From positions 19,003,807 to 19,067,806 of the forward strand of contig OU342816.1 in NCBI GenBank assembly GCA_910591455.2: a stretch of DNA of 64,000 bases. Direction: 5' to 3'. Shown here piece after piece: positions 1-11,304 of this stretch. The notes beneath the pieces are model-generated. The model did not search any database, was not told the DNA's origin, and was given only the letters and a program-made list of their open reading frames with translations. The position numbers and the translations under genes were made by a program. The stretch's first letter is position 1. Every line of letters starts with the position of its first letter. The stretch is from Pholis gunnellus. Taxonomy: Eukaryota > Chordata > Actinopteri > Perciformes > Pholidae.

Positions 1-2392
1 TGATAGAAGTTGTGGCTTTTAGCTCATTGTGCAAACGCTACCTTACATTTCAGTCTGCAGCTGGAAGGATGTTTCTGCTCATCTGTTGCTGGATCACTGT
101 GCACGGACAAATGGACCGCAGTACATGCTGCCCTGTAGGCTTTCTGCTTTTCACACAGTATATGAAACAGCTCTGGATGTGCGGATTGCACGTGTTTGTA
201 CATACAGTATCTTCCCAGTGCACACCAGCTGTTATTCCTATATCTCCTGGGCAGACACACAGATAGAGCCATACAAGGAGTAGCTTCACTCTGCAGAAAT
301 GTAAAAAGTACTGCGCCCGAGTGTGACCAAAACAAACCGGAAATATTGAATCTGTAGATCATCACCTCAGGAGCAACTCAGATCTTTTTGCTCAAGTCAA
401 AATACCAAGAAAAGAATGAAGGAATACTAAACATCCTGCGTTCTAAAGCCCATCAGCAAAATGTATACGTTAGGGAATAAGTACTTGTCCTGCATACAAT
501 TGGACACTGTAACTGTTATATTATTATTAATAGATTGTTACGGATTTATTAATGTGTAAGCAGCATGCCACTGTTGCAGCTGCTAAAAGTGCATCTGCTT
601 TATGTCCCTTTAGGTAGTTTAGTGCAGCGAGACATCTTGCGAGATGATAAATGAGAGAGGAAAGAACTGCTACTTACAGTATTCTCTGATGTTTTCTCTA
701 ATCTTTGCTTTTTCTGTGAGACTTTGAATAATTGATCCACTTCAGGCCTCAGATGGTCATTTAAATGAAACAATGTGAGAAGTTTAGAAGGGAAACGCCT
801 CTTTGTTTGAACTGCTAACAACTCATAGACATCTGACAAGGAGCCCCAACTGGCAACAAGCCGAAAACATTGGGAACCGCTCAAACAAATACCCCCCCCC
901 CCCCTTTCATATTTACCAGCCCAGTCGCCAGGAAGAAATGTTGGTATTGTACGTTTCTGCAAACCACAGGTGTGTTTTTTTCCATTCGGTCAGAGCAAGC
1001 GACGTAGTTTATTGAGCGACTGTTATTAAAATGTACGTAGTATAATAACCGGTATAAAAAGTGAGAAAGTCCACCAAGGGCAGATAAACAGGAGACCACT
1101 GTTCATCTCCCGTGTGAAACTAAAACTAGACGTTGACCTAACGCTTGTTACACAATGTTACGTAAGAAAGTCTGCTGAGCGCGGCTGCTATTTATTCAAG
1201 CTAGTTACCAACGCACTCGTCAAATACCGACGCTTGGTCAGTGCTCTTAAGCGTCAAACTATTCTCTTGGTACCCCGCTAGAGTCAGTTTTGGACTTGTC
1301 AGGGACGGCGTGTCAGCATACACTCACTACATGCATAGTTCCGTCACATGCAAATGAAACTTTGCGCTCCACAGGATGTTAGGTCGAGGTAACATTGAGT
1401 TAGGTTTCAGGAAAGACGTTAACTTGAGTGTCAAACGAGTCACATGACTAGCAACTTATGTGAGTCACGTGACTAACGACGTTAACGACAAAATGTGCTT
1501 GTTTACTTTTGCCTTCGCATGGGACAACGGGCTGTAGCGACGGTGTTACAAGTGTTACAGGTGTTACTTCATGTTGTGTCGTTATTATTTGAACACAAAT
1601 CGTGATCTTTTTTCTAACTTTAATCAAGTAGTTTTGTTGCCTAAACCTAACAAATCGTTTCACAACGCTAACCACGCAGCATTGAGCGACATTGCGCGTT
1701 TCTCCAAGCGTAATACGAGGCTGTATTTATGGAACGTATGTGTTTGGTTCAGAAACATCGGCATTGAACGCGGTTAAACACGCAAAGCAAACACTTCACC
1801 CGAGCGAACGCCTCCTTGTTGCTGATTGGCCGGAAGAGTGTTATGTGGCTCAGTCTAAGCCACTTTATTTGTTTCCCATTTTCAAAGCCAGGGCTGTATA
1901 TGAACAGCGCAGGAGATGTTCTCTGAGTTTGATGAAGTGTATGAGATTAGAATCGCTGACTGCACCTTTAATTACAGAAAATTGGTTATTTTCTTCACAA
2001 TCAGTATTCCTGGAAGAGGATCTAGATTGAATCTTTTTGCACTGATAAACATCGAAGCTGCCATTTCAATATGACATTCAGATTCCTCAGAATTACACGC
2101 CGGGTAACGTTTCATTATCGCTCATGGGCAACAATCAGCACTGCTAAACCACAGCTGTGGTACAAGGGCGGTACTCATTTGACTGTTTCGGGGCAATAAA
2201 CTCAAGAGCAACTACTGAAGGGGACAGCAAAAGTGCTGTTGTAAAAGTAAAAAACATTAAATGTACATAGAGGAAACCCTAAAACATACTGGATAATTGG
2301 TACTTAACTAAAAGTTGTAAGACTTTAACAGTTTTTTAACAGTCTGAGATTTAATAACGGACCTGATACGATGCTCTCTGTGTCTCCCACAG
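1..2392 (+). other. p2rx1 intron 1 and/or upstream DNA; no exon seen
   Basis: No stretch here encodes the conserved P2X N-terminus (FxYxTxK signature), so coding exon 1 is probably further left. Open frames here are short and unlike any family I know. A C13 run lies at 892-904. About 1375-1780 reads like a dispersed teleost repeat with CpG-containing ACGTTAAC and CTAAACCTAAC segments. Confidence 0.6.
1375..1780. repeat. dispersed repeat fragment, TAACG/CTAAACCTAA-rich
   Basis: The segment carries repeated gttaacg/acgttaac words, tandem GTGTTAC words near 1545-1567 and a CTAAACCTAAC motif near 1640. These are typical of a family I recognise from percomorph introns, but I cannot name it. No terminal repeats or duplication are seen, so the boundaries are approximate. 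Confidence 0.4.
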
Positions 2393-2540
2393 GTGGGTGT
2401 TCATCTACGAGAAAGGCTACCAGTCCACAGACATAGCAGTGAGCTCCGTCTACACCAAAATGAAAGGAGTGGGCTACACCAGCGGCGTGAACGAAAGTGG
2501 GAGAGTCTGGGATGTGGCCGACTACGTCTTCCCACCGCAG
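2393..2540 (+). CDS. p2rx1: p2rx1 exon 2
   Basis: The acceptor follows a pyrimidine-rich tract ending ccacag, and the donor is CAG|GTTGGT. The first base completes a codon from the unseen exon 1. It encodes the outer end of TM1 (WVFIYEKGYQ) and the first ectodomain strands, including the two ATP-contacting lysines in TKMKG and the WDVADYVFPPQ signature. It ends in phase 0. Confidence 0.95.
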
Positions 2541-5500
2541 GTTGGTGACTGGTTGCCCGCTGAGCGTACAACTCGCGATTGGTCAAGAATTTGTTTTGCA
2601 CCTGGTACAAGTCACTGAGCATGGTTGGGATTGTAGTACATCTGGGTCAGAGTCAGATGTCGTGAAGTCAACCTCCACCGTCCGTGAATCAAACTGTCAG
2701 AGTGAATAAACATCAGGCTGAGTCAGACCAGCAACGTAGAAACGCTTTGAAGAAAGCTGGTCGGTGGTCAGATAGTGACAAAGTTCGAGGTGTAGTCATG
2801 CTTTTAAAAACATACATATTAGCTTAATTTGTATGCCAGATCCAAACAGTGATGACACTAAGATGCAGCGCACACACAGGCTGAAAGTCAATTTGTCCTG
2901 GATGATAATCTGGCTTTGTCAACATCAAGGTCTCCTTACTTTCCAAAAGCCGTTGTGTGCATCCTGTAAAGAACTGATCAAACAACCTAACCAAGAGAAA
3001 CTCTTATGTCATACTGTATTTATATATCTCTGTTTATCTAAAATGTTGCTGTGTCCGGTTATCTGTGGTAAAGAATACAAAGAGACACAGTGAAGAGTGT
3101 CGTGTTTGCTTTGAGATTTAGGCGTGGGCCTTTTTTGGCCCATGGCTTGGTATGATAAACCCAACCTACAAGATGAAAAGGTCTCTTTAGGGATAATGCC
3201 GTACACTTTGATTACAAAGTTGATCTCTTTGAACGTCGGTTCTGAATGTGAGGATCAACTCAATGGTCAACAGCACGAAAATAGCATTATGTGGTAGAGC
3301 CCTGCAGCAAAACATTATCAATGATACCACCTGACATCGAGAAAATTCCCACGGAAGTAAAAGAGTAGATTAAACTAGATTAATCAAAACTGATAAAACT
3401 AGAGTTTCTGCTAAGTTTGAATTCAGCTGTCCCAAACACACACGTTTGCGCGAAGGACACATTGATAAAGTTCACTAATTAGCATATTTAAACTCCTTGC
3501 TCATGGCCCAAAAATCGTAAACCACAACTTGACGGAGTTTTTATTGAGCAGATTAAACGCTCAAGATATGATGTAAAGTAATTGTAAGCACATTGTAATC
3601 GCTGTCTGGCAGGAAGTTAGATGAGAAGATTGAAACATCTAACTCAGCAAAAAAAAAAAAAAAAGAAGCAAAGAACGTCTATGTTCAATGATTCTTTTAA
3701 GGTTAAAACGCAACATGAAAACAAACAAGGCGTGACTTTTTGGGACTGATTAATGTTTGAAGGGCTGTCTGCCATAAACTTTAGCATGGTGCCTAGCAAC
3801 TACTGCATTTTATGGCATATATAAAAGAGATTAAAAAAATGTAACATATTACTTCTTATAATCCTCAACCTCAGGGAGACGCATCTTTTGTGGTGATGAC
3901 AAATTACATCATAACTGAAGGTCAGAAGATGGGAAAGTGTCCAGAGGTAGGTGGAAACGTTTCTTTCCCTTCGTCTCTCCTTGTCCCTCTGACTTCAACA
4001 CTTCCATAAATAGTCAAACTAAACAGGAATTCCAAGACTGTTTCTGTAATTGGGTAATTGGGTAGTAGTCAAATAGCGTCTTTTTTCAACTAAATGACCT
4101 CAAGATGACATAAACAGCAGTTTCTGTATGCTGCCAAACATCGCAGTAAATGCTAAACTTTGTTGTTTCCCCAATCTCTTTGTTTGCAACAGCTCCCAGG
4201 GAAGCACAGCTGCAGCTCAAACTCTGACTGTGAAGGAGGGACACTCAAACGTACGGGACATGGTAAATGCTGACGGCCCGACAGTGTGGGACATCAGCAG
4301 CCCCCACTGAACCGTCTGTCCATCTGTGGCCGAACTCAGATCAGTCCAGATCTTTGGCTCTCTGTCGTCTGGTTCTGTTCTCAGCCCTTCTCATATTTGA
4401 ACTTCTTAAAGCCGTGTGACAGGATGTGACAGGAACCAAGATGCATCAAGGGGGAGGTAGCGAATCATGCACGGTTATGGAGCGGAGTGTTTGCAGAGAG
4501 GGTTGTGGCTCCTGAGAACTCCTATAGGACGAGCTCACACAGTAGAAACTAAAATACTCTGAGTCAGCTCAGGTAAACATTTAGATGTAGCTCGTGCATT
4601 GCTCTTGTCCAGCGCAGAGAAAAAAAAGGACCTACTATCAACAACCTCAGTCTTAACAACCAAACACAGTATGTTGTGTTTGTGTGTGTGTGTGTCTTGT
4701 TGAGCATTGAAGTAAAACCCTGCCTTAAGCAAGTAGACACATGCATGTACTGTATATACAATCACAGATGTCACAATAACTCCTGTGCATGGGGGCCGAC
4801 ACAAATCATAAGCACACAGAGACCTACGTTAAATACAATCAGCCGTTCAGACAAGAGCTTCTTTAATAGGTCCAAACACAGCAGGGCCATTTCAAAGAGC
4901 AGTTACGTGAATTTATTGTCCTCCATCTGTCCCGGGGTTAACTTCGGAGCCTTTGAAGCCTTTGTGCCCCGCATCGACTTTAATAAGACCAATGTTAGCC
5001 AGAGCTTTAGATCTGTCTGTTTCAGACCAGTCAAATTCACCTCGAGGTGCCAGTATCCCTTTAGAGGCGGCTCGCTGTCTCTACGCTCGTGGACGAGTAA
5101 ACACGGGGGGGGGCGCCCCCGTAGCCAAACAGACTGTTGGGCTCCAGTGAACGGAGCTGAGCGAGCAAACACCCGCTGCTAGAACTGTCCGTGAACTCAA
5201 CCAGCACTCGATGAGAGTGACTGATAGCGACAAAGCTAATCACATGGAGAAAGATTCTATGTTAGGATCGGGAGATAAAGGAAAGAGCTACTTCAGCGCT
5301 TGCTTGCTTTTGCGCTTGCTGCTGATGCTAATTCAAGATAGGGCGATAAAAAGTTAACGCTAGAGCCCCTCCAGTCCTTCTTTTCCTACTGCTGCTCGAG
5401 AAGAAATACCCTGTTTGAAGTGTCTGGTGATGGTGATGAATAGTGTGTCTCTATTTCAAGGGCAAATGACGGGAGTCTGCGTGAATGCCACGAAGACCTG

Positions 5501-8500
5501 CGAGGTGTTGGCTTGGTGCCCCGTTGAGAACGATCACAACATACCAGAGTATGTGGACACACTGTATTATTCAAACTGCAAGTTCAAAACTGACTTGCAA
5601 CGCACGTGACGATTGCATTTGTGATGATCCTGTGCCGTTGATGCTCTTCTCTCTTCTCTTTATTCCCATCTAGTCCTCCTATGTTGATGTCCGCAGAGAA
5701 CTACACACTGTTCATCAAAAATTCTGTAACGTTCCCCATATTTGGCGTCTCAAGGTGATTACTTCATTCATATTGAATTAATTGTAGCTCAGCAGATTCT
5801 ACAAATGTTTCCAAAGCCAGATAGATAAATATAAATGTTGCATATGTTGTCGCAGCTTTATCCTATATAGGATAATTAATAGTAAATAAAAAGAAGAAAC
5901 AAAAAAATTGACCAGACAGGTAAGAGCTTAATTGCATTATGGGAACTGTAGGATCCTGTGTTTTGACTCATTCTAGGAACTGAAAGTCAGGATATTTCGG
6001 CTTCTACTGCACGAATTTGGACTTTTCTTTTTTAAATTTAAAATGTAAAAATTTTCTTTAAGATTTTCAAAAACTAAACAAATCATGCAGAAATCATATG
6101 AACAAAGTGCACTTTGAGGTTATCGTGTTTGTCTTGTAATTTCAGGAGTAACCTGGTGGAGGGTATCGATAATGATTACATCAGCAAATGCCTCCATGAC
6201 CAAAAGGATGCTCCACTGTGCCCCATATTCAGACTGGGAGACATAGTGTCAATGTCTGGCTTCAACTTCGAAACAATAGCCCGAGTGGTGAGTCGCCTGA
6301 TCTCCACTCAACACTGACTGGCTAGATGAATTGTTCTGGTGGAGAGGCAGATTTCTACTCCATCTAGTCACAGCTGCACACGTGTTGTCTCTTTTGTTTC
6401 CCCGTGTTATATTATAACATTATGCCGTGCTTGTGTCCTGGCAGGGAGGGGCCATTGGTATTGTGGTCGACTGGACATGTAACCTGGACGTGGATGTAAA
6501 ACACTGTAAACCAAAGTACAACTTCCACGGTTTGTACGGAAACCCTGCTGAGACCGACAAAGCCAGAGCTTCAGTGGGCTACAATTTCAGGTGTGTAGGT
6601 ATACTTCCCTGAACTGAAACAGACTCGGGTGTTTTTACACTGCAGAAATACTTCTTATATGATGTGTGAATATATTGGGAAATACACTTATTTGCTTTCT
6701 CACTGATAGATAAGAAGATTCATACCAGCAGCAGGTTAGCTTAGCTTGGATTAGCATAAAGATCAGAACCAGGGGGGAAACAGCTGGTCTGGTTTTATGG
6801 GGTACATAAAGCCCCATAAAACTATAAAGATTTACTCTTCACTTTTTTGTAGATATTAAAGGAACAATATAAAACGTGTTGATTAGCGTGTGCTTGTAAG
6901 TGGACTTTGATACCCTTGGACACAGCTAGGCTAGCTGTTTGCGCCTGTTTTCAGTCTTTATGCTAAGCTAAGCTAATGTTTGCTGGTCTTAGCTTCATAT
7001 TGACCAGACAGACACGAGAGCGGCATCGATCTCTTCATCTAACTCTCGGCATTATGTACAGGAAAGCGAATAAGTGTATTTCCCAAAATGTTGAACAATC
7101 TTTTTAATAGAGGTTTGATACTCTAACGTATTAGCAATGTCCTGCTCCAGTGTGTTCAACTAACTGTCTTGACAAATGGCAACAAAATACTGCAGATGGA
7201 AATGTCTATCACGGTGATATAACGTCAAGATATTCCAATAATTACTATTACTATTTTTTTTTCTTTTTATCCCATCGGCTTCCCTTGATCAAAAGCCAAT
7301 GGGATTCTTCCTTTGGATTTTGGATTGTTCCAGAAAAGAAGCTCTGTAGCAAGTTTATAAAAAGCCAACGTTAGTTTAGTGTGAAAAGGTTGGTCTATAA
7401 ACCAACTACAGCTACTTGATAGCAACCGCCTTTTATAAGACATTTAAAAGCTTCAAAATGCACAAATCCCATCCAATTATGATCAACCTTTTTATTAACA
7501 GTTCGTTAAATTCTGACGGTTTAAAGCCTCTGTGTTTTGCAGTGGTTCAAAGCTCCTTTAAATCTCATATAGATGATAGGGAATATGTGGGGAAATGCAA
7601 ATATTTACCAAAGACATGGGCACGTACATTCTGTATGTAACATATTGTGATGATCCTCATGGCTGTGTGTAGGTATGCAAAGCATTTTTTGGAGAACAGT
7701 ATTCAGAAGAGAACCCTTCTCAAAGTGTTTGGCATCCGGCTGGACATCATCGTGCAGTCACTGGTGAGTAACGCATCTAAACATTTCTAGTCGGATGAAT
7801 TTCTGACATGAGAATTACTAAAATGCTTAATCATCTGTGCTCCGTCCCTCACAGGCCAGAAAGTTTGACATCATCCCAACACTGACCGCGATAGGCTCTG
7901 GTGTGGGCATCTTTGGAGTGGTATGTCGGAGCCTGACTGCCTGCCATCATTGATTTATTATCCGTGGAACACTTTGAACACAAACTGAAATAACTCTTGA
8001 CGTTACAGGCGACCGTGGTGTGTGACCTGGTGCTGCTCTATTTGCTACCGAAAAGAGAATTTTACAAGAACATGAAATTCAAACAAACAGACACATATGT
8101 ACAGGTAAGCTGTGATTGTGTAACTTCAGTTTGAACACAAGATGGCAGCAGAGAGGCCTTTAACGGAAGCAATTCTTTATCTGAACATCTTTTGTATGCA
8201 TTCCAGTTCTTGTGAAGTCAGAACTAGAACCCCCCCCCCCCCCCCCCCCAGCACACAGGAGCAGCTGTGTTTATACCCATAACATCCACCGGCAGTGCAG
8301 GATCATCCACGCTTGTTCCACAGTACTATCTGATGACAGATGAAATCTTCTCCCATCCCTCCCCCTGACACAGTTGCCCCTCTTTAACTGAAACAGGCGG
8401 AACATTTCTTTGTATTTGCAGCATGACAGCGAGTTGCTTGGTTTAGAAACAAGTGACTATTACTCCCACGAAGCAAATGCAAGACAAGTCCAGGGCACTG

Positions 8501-8770
8501 GCCGGCCCAACGTGAGTGCACGTAGACGTCTAGACAGTAGAGTAGATTCTCCACGTATTCTATGGTGTGATGTTGAGGAGAATCCTCGTTTTTTCGTCAC
8601 GAGAGAGGTCTTAAATGGCTTTCCATCCCACAGGATCCAGATTCGGAGGGATGTAGCACAGAAACAGAGTTATCGAAAGTAAGATTCATACATTTATTAC
8701 AACAAACAAAATCTTGTTTGCTTTTGTTTCTGTGATGGCTGATGTTTTATTTATCCATTTCGTCCAGTAG
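2393..8770 (+). CDS. p2rx1: P2X purinoceptor 1 (ATP-gated cation channel), 5'-partial, 12 coding exons plus stop exon
   Basis: ATP-gated trimeric cation channel of the plasma membrane; ATP binding opens a pore for Na+, K+ and Ca2+. Exons join in frame to 378 codons plus TAG: 2393-2540, 3875-3946, 4193-4262, 5461-5548, 5674-5754, 6146-6287, 6445-6590, 7673-7763, 7855-7920, 8009-8104, 8422-8511, 8634-8678, stop at 8768. All introns are GT-AG. Seen: end of TM1 (WVFIYEKGYQ), ATP-contact lysines in TKMKG, all ten ectodomain cysteines, the NFR motif and the later lysine (LLKVFGIR), TM2 (GSGVGIFGVATVVCDLVLLY) and the YxxxK trafficking motif (YKNMK). P2X1 rather than P2X4/P2X5 is indicated by FVVMTN, NLVE, FHGLYG and LLPKREFYK. 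Exon 1 (about 45 residues) is not found and probably lies left of the window. Oddity: the usual GKAGK before TM2 reads SLARK. Very sure of family, sure of subtype. Confidence 0.95.
3875..3946 (+). CDS. p2rx1: p2rx1 exon 3
   Basis: Twenty-four codons, GDASFVVMTN through GKCPE, phase 0 at both ends, with acceptor ctcag and donor GAG|GTAGGT. It holds the first conserved ectodomain cysteine. FVVMTN is the same short string as in P2X1 of mammals. Confidence 0.94.
4193..4262 (+). CDS. p2rx1: p2rx1 exon 4
   Basis: Encodes LPGKHSCSSNSDCEGGT and then LKRTGH, and ends one base into a glycine codon. It carries cysteines 2 and 3 of the cysteine-rich head domain. The acceptor is gcaacag and the donor is G|GTAAATG. 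Confidence 0.92.
5461..5548 (+). CDS. p2rx1: p2rx1 exon 5
   Basis: Encodes MTGVCVNATKTCEVLAWCPV and then ENDHNIP. It holds head-domain cysteines 4 to 6 and an N-glycosylation sequon (NAT). It ends two bases into an aspartate codon with donor GA|GTATGT. Confidence 0.94.
5674..5754 (+). CDS. p2rx1: p2rx1 exon 6
   Basis: Encodes PPMLMSAENYTLFIKNSVTF and then PIFGVS, the P2X body-domain strand around the ENFTLFIKN signature. The acceptor is catctag and the donor is AAG|GTGATT. An N-glycosylation sequon (NYT) is present. Confidence 0.94.
6146..6287 (+). CDS. p2rx1: p2rx1 exon 7
   Basis: Encodes SNLVEGIDNDYISKCLHD, QKDAPLCPIFRLGDIVSM and SGFNFETIARV. It holds cysteines 7 and 8 and the CPIFRLG signature shared by P2X receptors. 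The donor is GTG|GTGAGT in phase 0. Confidence 0.95.
6445..6590 (+). CDS. p2rx1: p2rx1 exon 8
   Basis: Encodes GGAIGIVVDWTCNLDVDVKH and CKPKYNFHGLYG, then a loop, then GYNF and the first two bases of the arginine of NFR. It holds cysteines 9 and 10. The string FHGLY is diagnostic of P2X1 among paralogues. The 12-residue loop before GYNF looks longer than in human P2X1. Confidence 0.95.
6671..7092. repeat. short inverted-repeat (MITE-like) element in p2rx1 intron 8
   Basis: The left end (from 6675, ttgggaaatacacttatttg) is the reverse complement, with few mismatches, of the right end (7062-7086). The inside holds GCTAAGCTAAGCTAA and GTTAGCTTAGCTT words typical of a very common teleost non-autonomous element. 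It has no coding capacity. A related, more decayed copy lies at about 39720-40230. Confidence 0.65.
7673..7763 (+). CDS. p2rx1: p2rx1 exon 9
   Basis: Completes the NFR arginine and encodes YAKHFLENSIQKRTLLKVFG, then IRLDIIVQSL. It includes the ATP-contact lysine of LLKVFGIR. The last residues QSL replace the DGK expected at this exon edge in P2X1. The donor is CTG|GTGAGT. Confidence 0.93.
7855..7920 (+). CDS. p2rx1: p2rx1 exon 10
   Basis: Encodes ARKFDIIPTLTAIGSGVGIF and then GV, 22 codons in phase 0. This is the pre-TM2 strand and the first half of the pore-lining TM2 helix. KFDIIPT is almost invariant in P2X channels. Position 2 is Arg rather than the usual Gly. Confidence 0.95.
8009..8104 (+). 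CDS. p2rx1: p2rx1 exon 11
   Basis: Encodes ATVVCDLVLLYLLPKREFYK and then NMKFKQTDTYVQ. It finishes TM2 and opens the cytoplasmic tail. The YKNMK segment fits the YxxxK motif that stabilises P2X channels at the surface. Donor CAG|GTAAGC, phase 0. Confidence 0.95.
8230..8249 (+). repeat. C20 homopolymer in p2rx1 intron 11
   Basis: A run of about twenty C bases inside the short intron between exons 11 and 12. Its length may be under-called by sequencing. Confidence 0.9.
8422..8511 (+). CDS. p2rx1: p2rx1 exon 12 (cytoplasmic tail)
   Basis: Thirty codons in phase 0, starting HDSELLGLETSDYY and ending QGTGRPN, with acceptor tttgcag and donor AAC|GTGAGT. The tail is poorly conserved between P2X paralogues, so support is the splice sites and frame rather than homology. 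Confidence 0.8.
8634..8678 (+). CDS. p2rx1: p2rx1 exon 13 (last coding residues)
   Basis: Fifteen codons, DPDSEGCSTETELSK, with acceptor cacag and donor AAA|GTAAGA. If the donor were not used, the frame would run 18 more codons to a TGA near 8733. I prefer splicing because a good acceptor follows at 8766-8767 and human P2X1 also ends soon after this point. Confidence 0.75.
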
Positions 8771-8838
8771 AAGTGACCTGGGAGAAGACTTTTGAGGTGG
8801 TACTTTGAAGGAGTACTGACGCGGGACGCTACAAGATG

Positions 8839-8870
<32 letters not shown>

Positions 8871-9290
8871 GCTCTAAATGGACTCTGCATTGGACATAAA
8901 AGACATTCTCGGTGTCCTCTCTTTCTTCAGCATCTTCTACCAACAACATCCTCCACTCTCTTAACAGCCAACCTGAGTGACTGTGACTCTCTCTGTTGTA
9001 TGTAGAGCTTTAGTGTGACTCAGCTGTACATGTGTACCCTTTTTGTTTCTAAGGGCGTAGCTCGGTTTGCTTTTGTTTCACACTTTTGGGTGTAACGTTT
9101 ACCTCCACATTGTCCGTGCTGGTTAAAAGAACACGTTGGTGCATCTGTGTGTACAGGATTCACATCCACATCTCATCCATCTCTGTCTTTTGTCAAAACA
9201 AGACACACATGACGTCACTGTCGGAGTGACTCATCCCCAGCGTGCACCTTGTGATCTGCAGTTCAATAAAAGATGCACAGTAACATTAGT
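8768..9290 (+). other. p2rx1: p2rx1 terminal exon: stop codon and 3' UTR
   Basis: The predicted acceptor (cgtccag) is followed at once by TAG, so the last exon is almost entirely 3' UTR. A short CA repeat lies at 8844-8870. An AATAAA poly(A) signal sits at 9265-9270, so the transcript should end near 9285-9295. The exact cleavage site is inferred. Confidence 0.7.
9265..9270 (+). terminator. poly(A) signal AATAAA of p2rx1
   Basis: Canonical AATAAA about 500 bp after the inferred p2rx1 stop codon, followed by a T-rich stretch from 9295. It is the first good signal downstream of the stop on this strand. Confidence 0.7.
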
Positions 9291-9414
9291 ATTGCTTTTT
9301 TTGTCCCCAGTATAGTCGAACAGGAACACAGGCAACATGTCGAGAGAATTCAGATGTTCTTTTTTTATTCTTTATGTCTAGGTGTACAAAAAGCATGCAA
9401 AAAATAGCTTCTTT

Positions 9415-9417
9415 ATA

Positions 9418-9448
<31 letters not shown>

Positions 9449-9449
9449 T
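9415..9449. repeat. (TA)n microsatellite
   Basis: Alternating TA with one ATG interruption, in the convergent region between the two genes. Confidence 0.9.
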
Positions 9450-10573
9450 GGTACATATTTACATTGTAACAGCTGCATTCAACAGGGACGTGCCATGCTT
9501 CTGTTTGTGTACGAGCGACGCAAGGACATTCAGAGAAATACACGAGACGGCAGGCACCTTTAACTCTCTCACACACTCTCACACACACACACACACACAC
9601 ACGGACAGTCACATGACGCACACACACACACACGGACAGTCACATGACGCACAGCAGCCATCAGATCGTCACCGACTGATCGTCGTGTACAAACTCACTC
9701 CTTTGGATAGAATGATGATCTGACATCATGAGACATTATTCCATTCACTCACTTCCTGCGGTGTGACTACTCATTGATTGGTTTTGTTCTTTGTGTCACT
9801 ACACTAAGGAAACTAAGCGAGAAAAAGCATTTAGAGTGAACAAAGCTCTGTCAAGGATGCACAATTTTATATTTGTATTTCATTTGTATCTGGACTCAGA
9901 TCTGTATCTCAATGGTTGTGCTGGTTTTTTTCGAGAGAATAAAGTATGTGAAGTGTCGGGGAGTTCTCCACGAAAAGAACTTTGCAGCATTGAAAGAAAG
10001 TCAGACAGGTGACCTTTAAGTTGTGACCATTTCAGTGTATCAATACCACCTTTGGGAAAAATTCAATACAATTTGGCATGCGCAGTCAGAGTTGATACAG
10101 TGCAGATGTCATTCAAATGTAGTCACAGCTAATAAAAAGAGCCGACCAGTATGTTTACAAAAAATGAAATGTAGTCGCTAGCTGGAAAAGGGTGTGGCCT
10201 ATGTAGATTGATCCGACACCTTTTGGAGCTTTCTAAATGGCCACGTGGTGATGTTATTTTTCCATCAAATGTAATAGAAATCAGTTTAAAAGCTTTGGAT
10301 GAATGTTTAACACGAAGTAACCGTCTCGTCACTGCAGCTGTAGCAGCATTTTGTCACAGGCGGGAGAAAGAGTTACAGCAAAATGAAAACATAGTTTATA
10401 AAAAAAACAACAAGTAGCAATGCTGCCACATGCAGAATGATTATCAAAAGCACAGGAGACTGAGAACAGACGGATACACAGTAAACATGGTCTATTACAG
10501 GCGAACCACAGTTTTTTTCCTTGATCATAAACTACACAATGTTAAACAGCTGGCAGGTACCAGTAGTGATATA

Positions 10574-10604
10574 AATATATATATATATATATATGTATGT
10601 ATAT
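10574..10604. repeat. (TA)n microsatellite
   Basis: Alternating TA followed by TATG words, in the convergent region. Confidence 0.85.
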
Positions 10605-11281
10605 CACTTTAATATGTATCTGGAAGTGCAAATATTTAAATATAAGCAGTAATTTAGTTTTTTTCAACAAGGTCAACTAAAACACAGATAAAAGCAGGGG
10701 AATGCCAGGAACGCACCGACGACAGAGACGACAACAATATTGCACCGACGACAAAGACGAACGTCCACACAAACACACTAATGTAAAGCTGTGCAACGTT
10801 TTCATCAGCTTAACCGGTTCTTAAGCTGGAACCTTTTGGGTTGAAACAGCCCTCAGTGCCTCCTTTCACTGACACCATCCTCAGCAGAGAGAAGGAACAA
10901 CATTACTAAATGAATGGCCCTTCATTTCAAACTGCATATACAACATTTCAGACAGGAAATCATCATCCTATACACATTACAGACTCTTACTGCACAATCA
11001 CACACAAAGTTAGAAAGCTTTTGCATTCCCCGGCATGATCATTCACACAGCGGCTCCACAGCAGTGTGTGAAAGGCTTTCTCATTCACATTGTACCAATC
11101 CCTCTGTGTTCTTTGTTTGCATCCTTCACCGGAGGACACTGAGGAAAAGATTAATAGAGGAAATGCCCCCACATCCCCGTTTCTAATCAGCCACACTGTG
11201 TAACGGCTCCGAGGTGGACGGGGAGGCTGTTGGCAGCCTGGGCCTCGTCGTGACACGGCGGTTCAAGTGGCTCAAGGGCCA

Positions 11282-11304
11282 CTCTCTCTCTCTCTCTCTC
11301 TCTC
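11282..11304. repeat. (CT)n microsatellite
   Basis: Perfect CT dinucleotides followed by a G-rich stretch, in the presumed camkk1 3' UTR. Confidence 0.9.

Noticed and set aside
1..300. Four overlapping short open frames near the left edge, considered as p2rx1 exon 1
   Set aside because: None contains the P2X N-terminal signature or a donor in the right phase.
2393..8770. Reading the receptor as P2X4 or P2X5
   Set aside because: Short diagnostic strings (FHGLYG, FVVMTN, LLPKREFYK) and the CaMKK1 neighbour fit P2X1 better.
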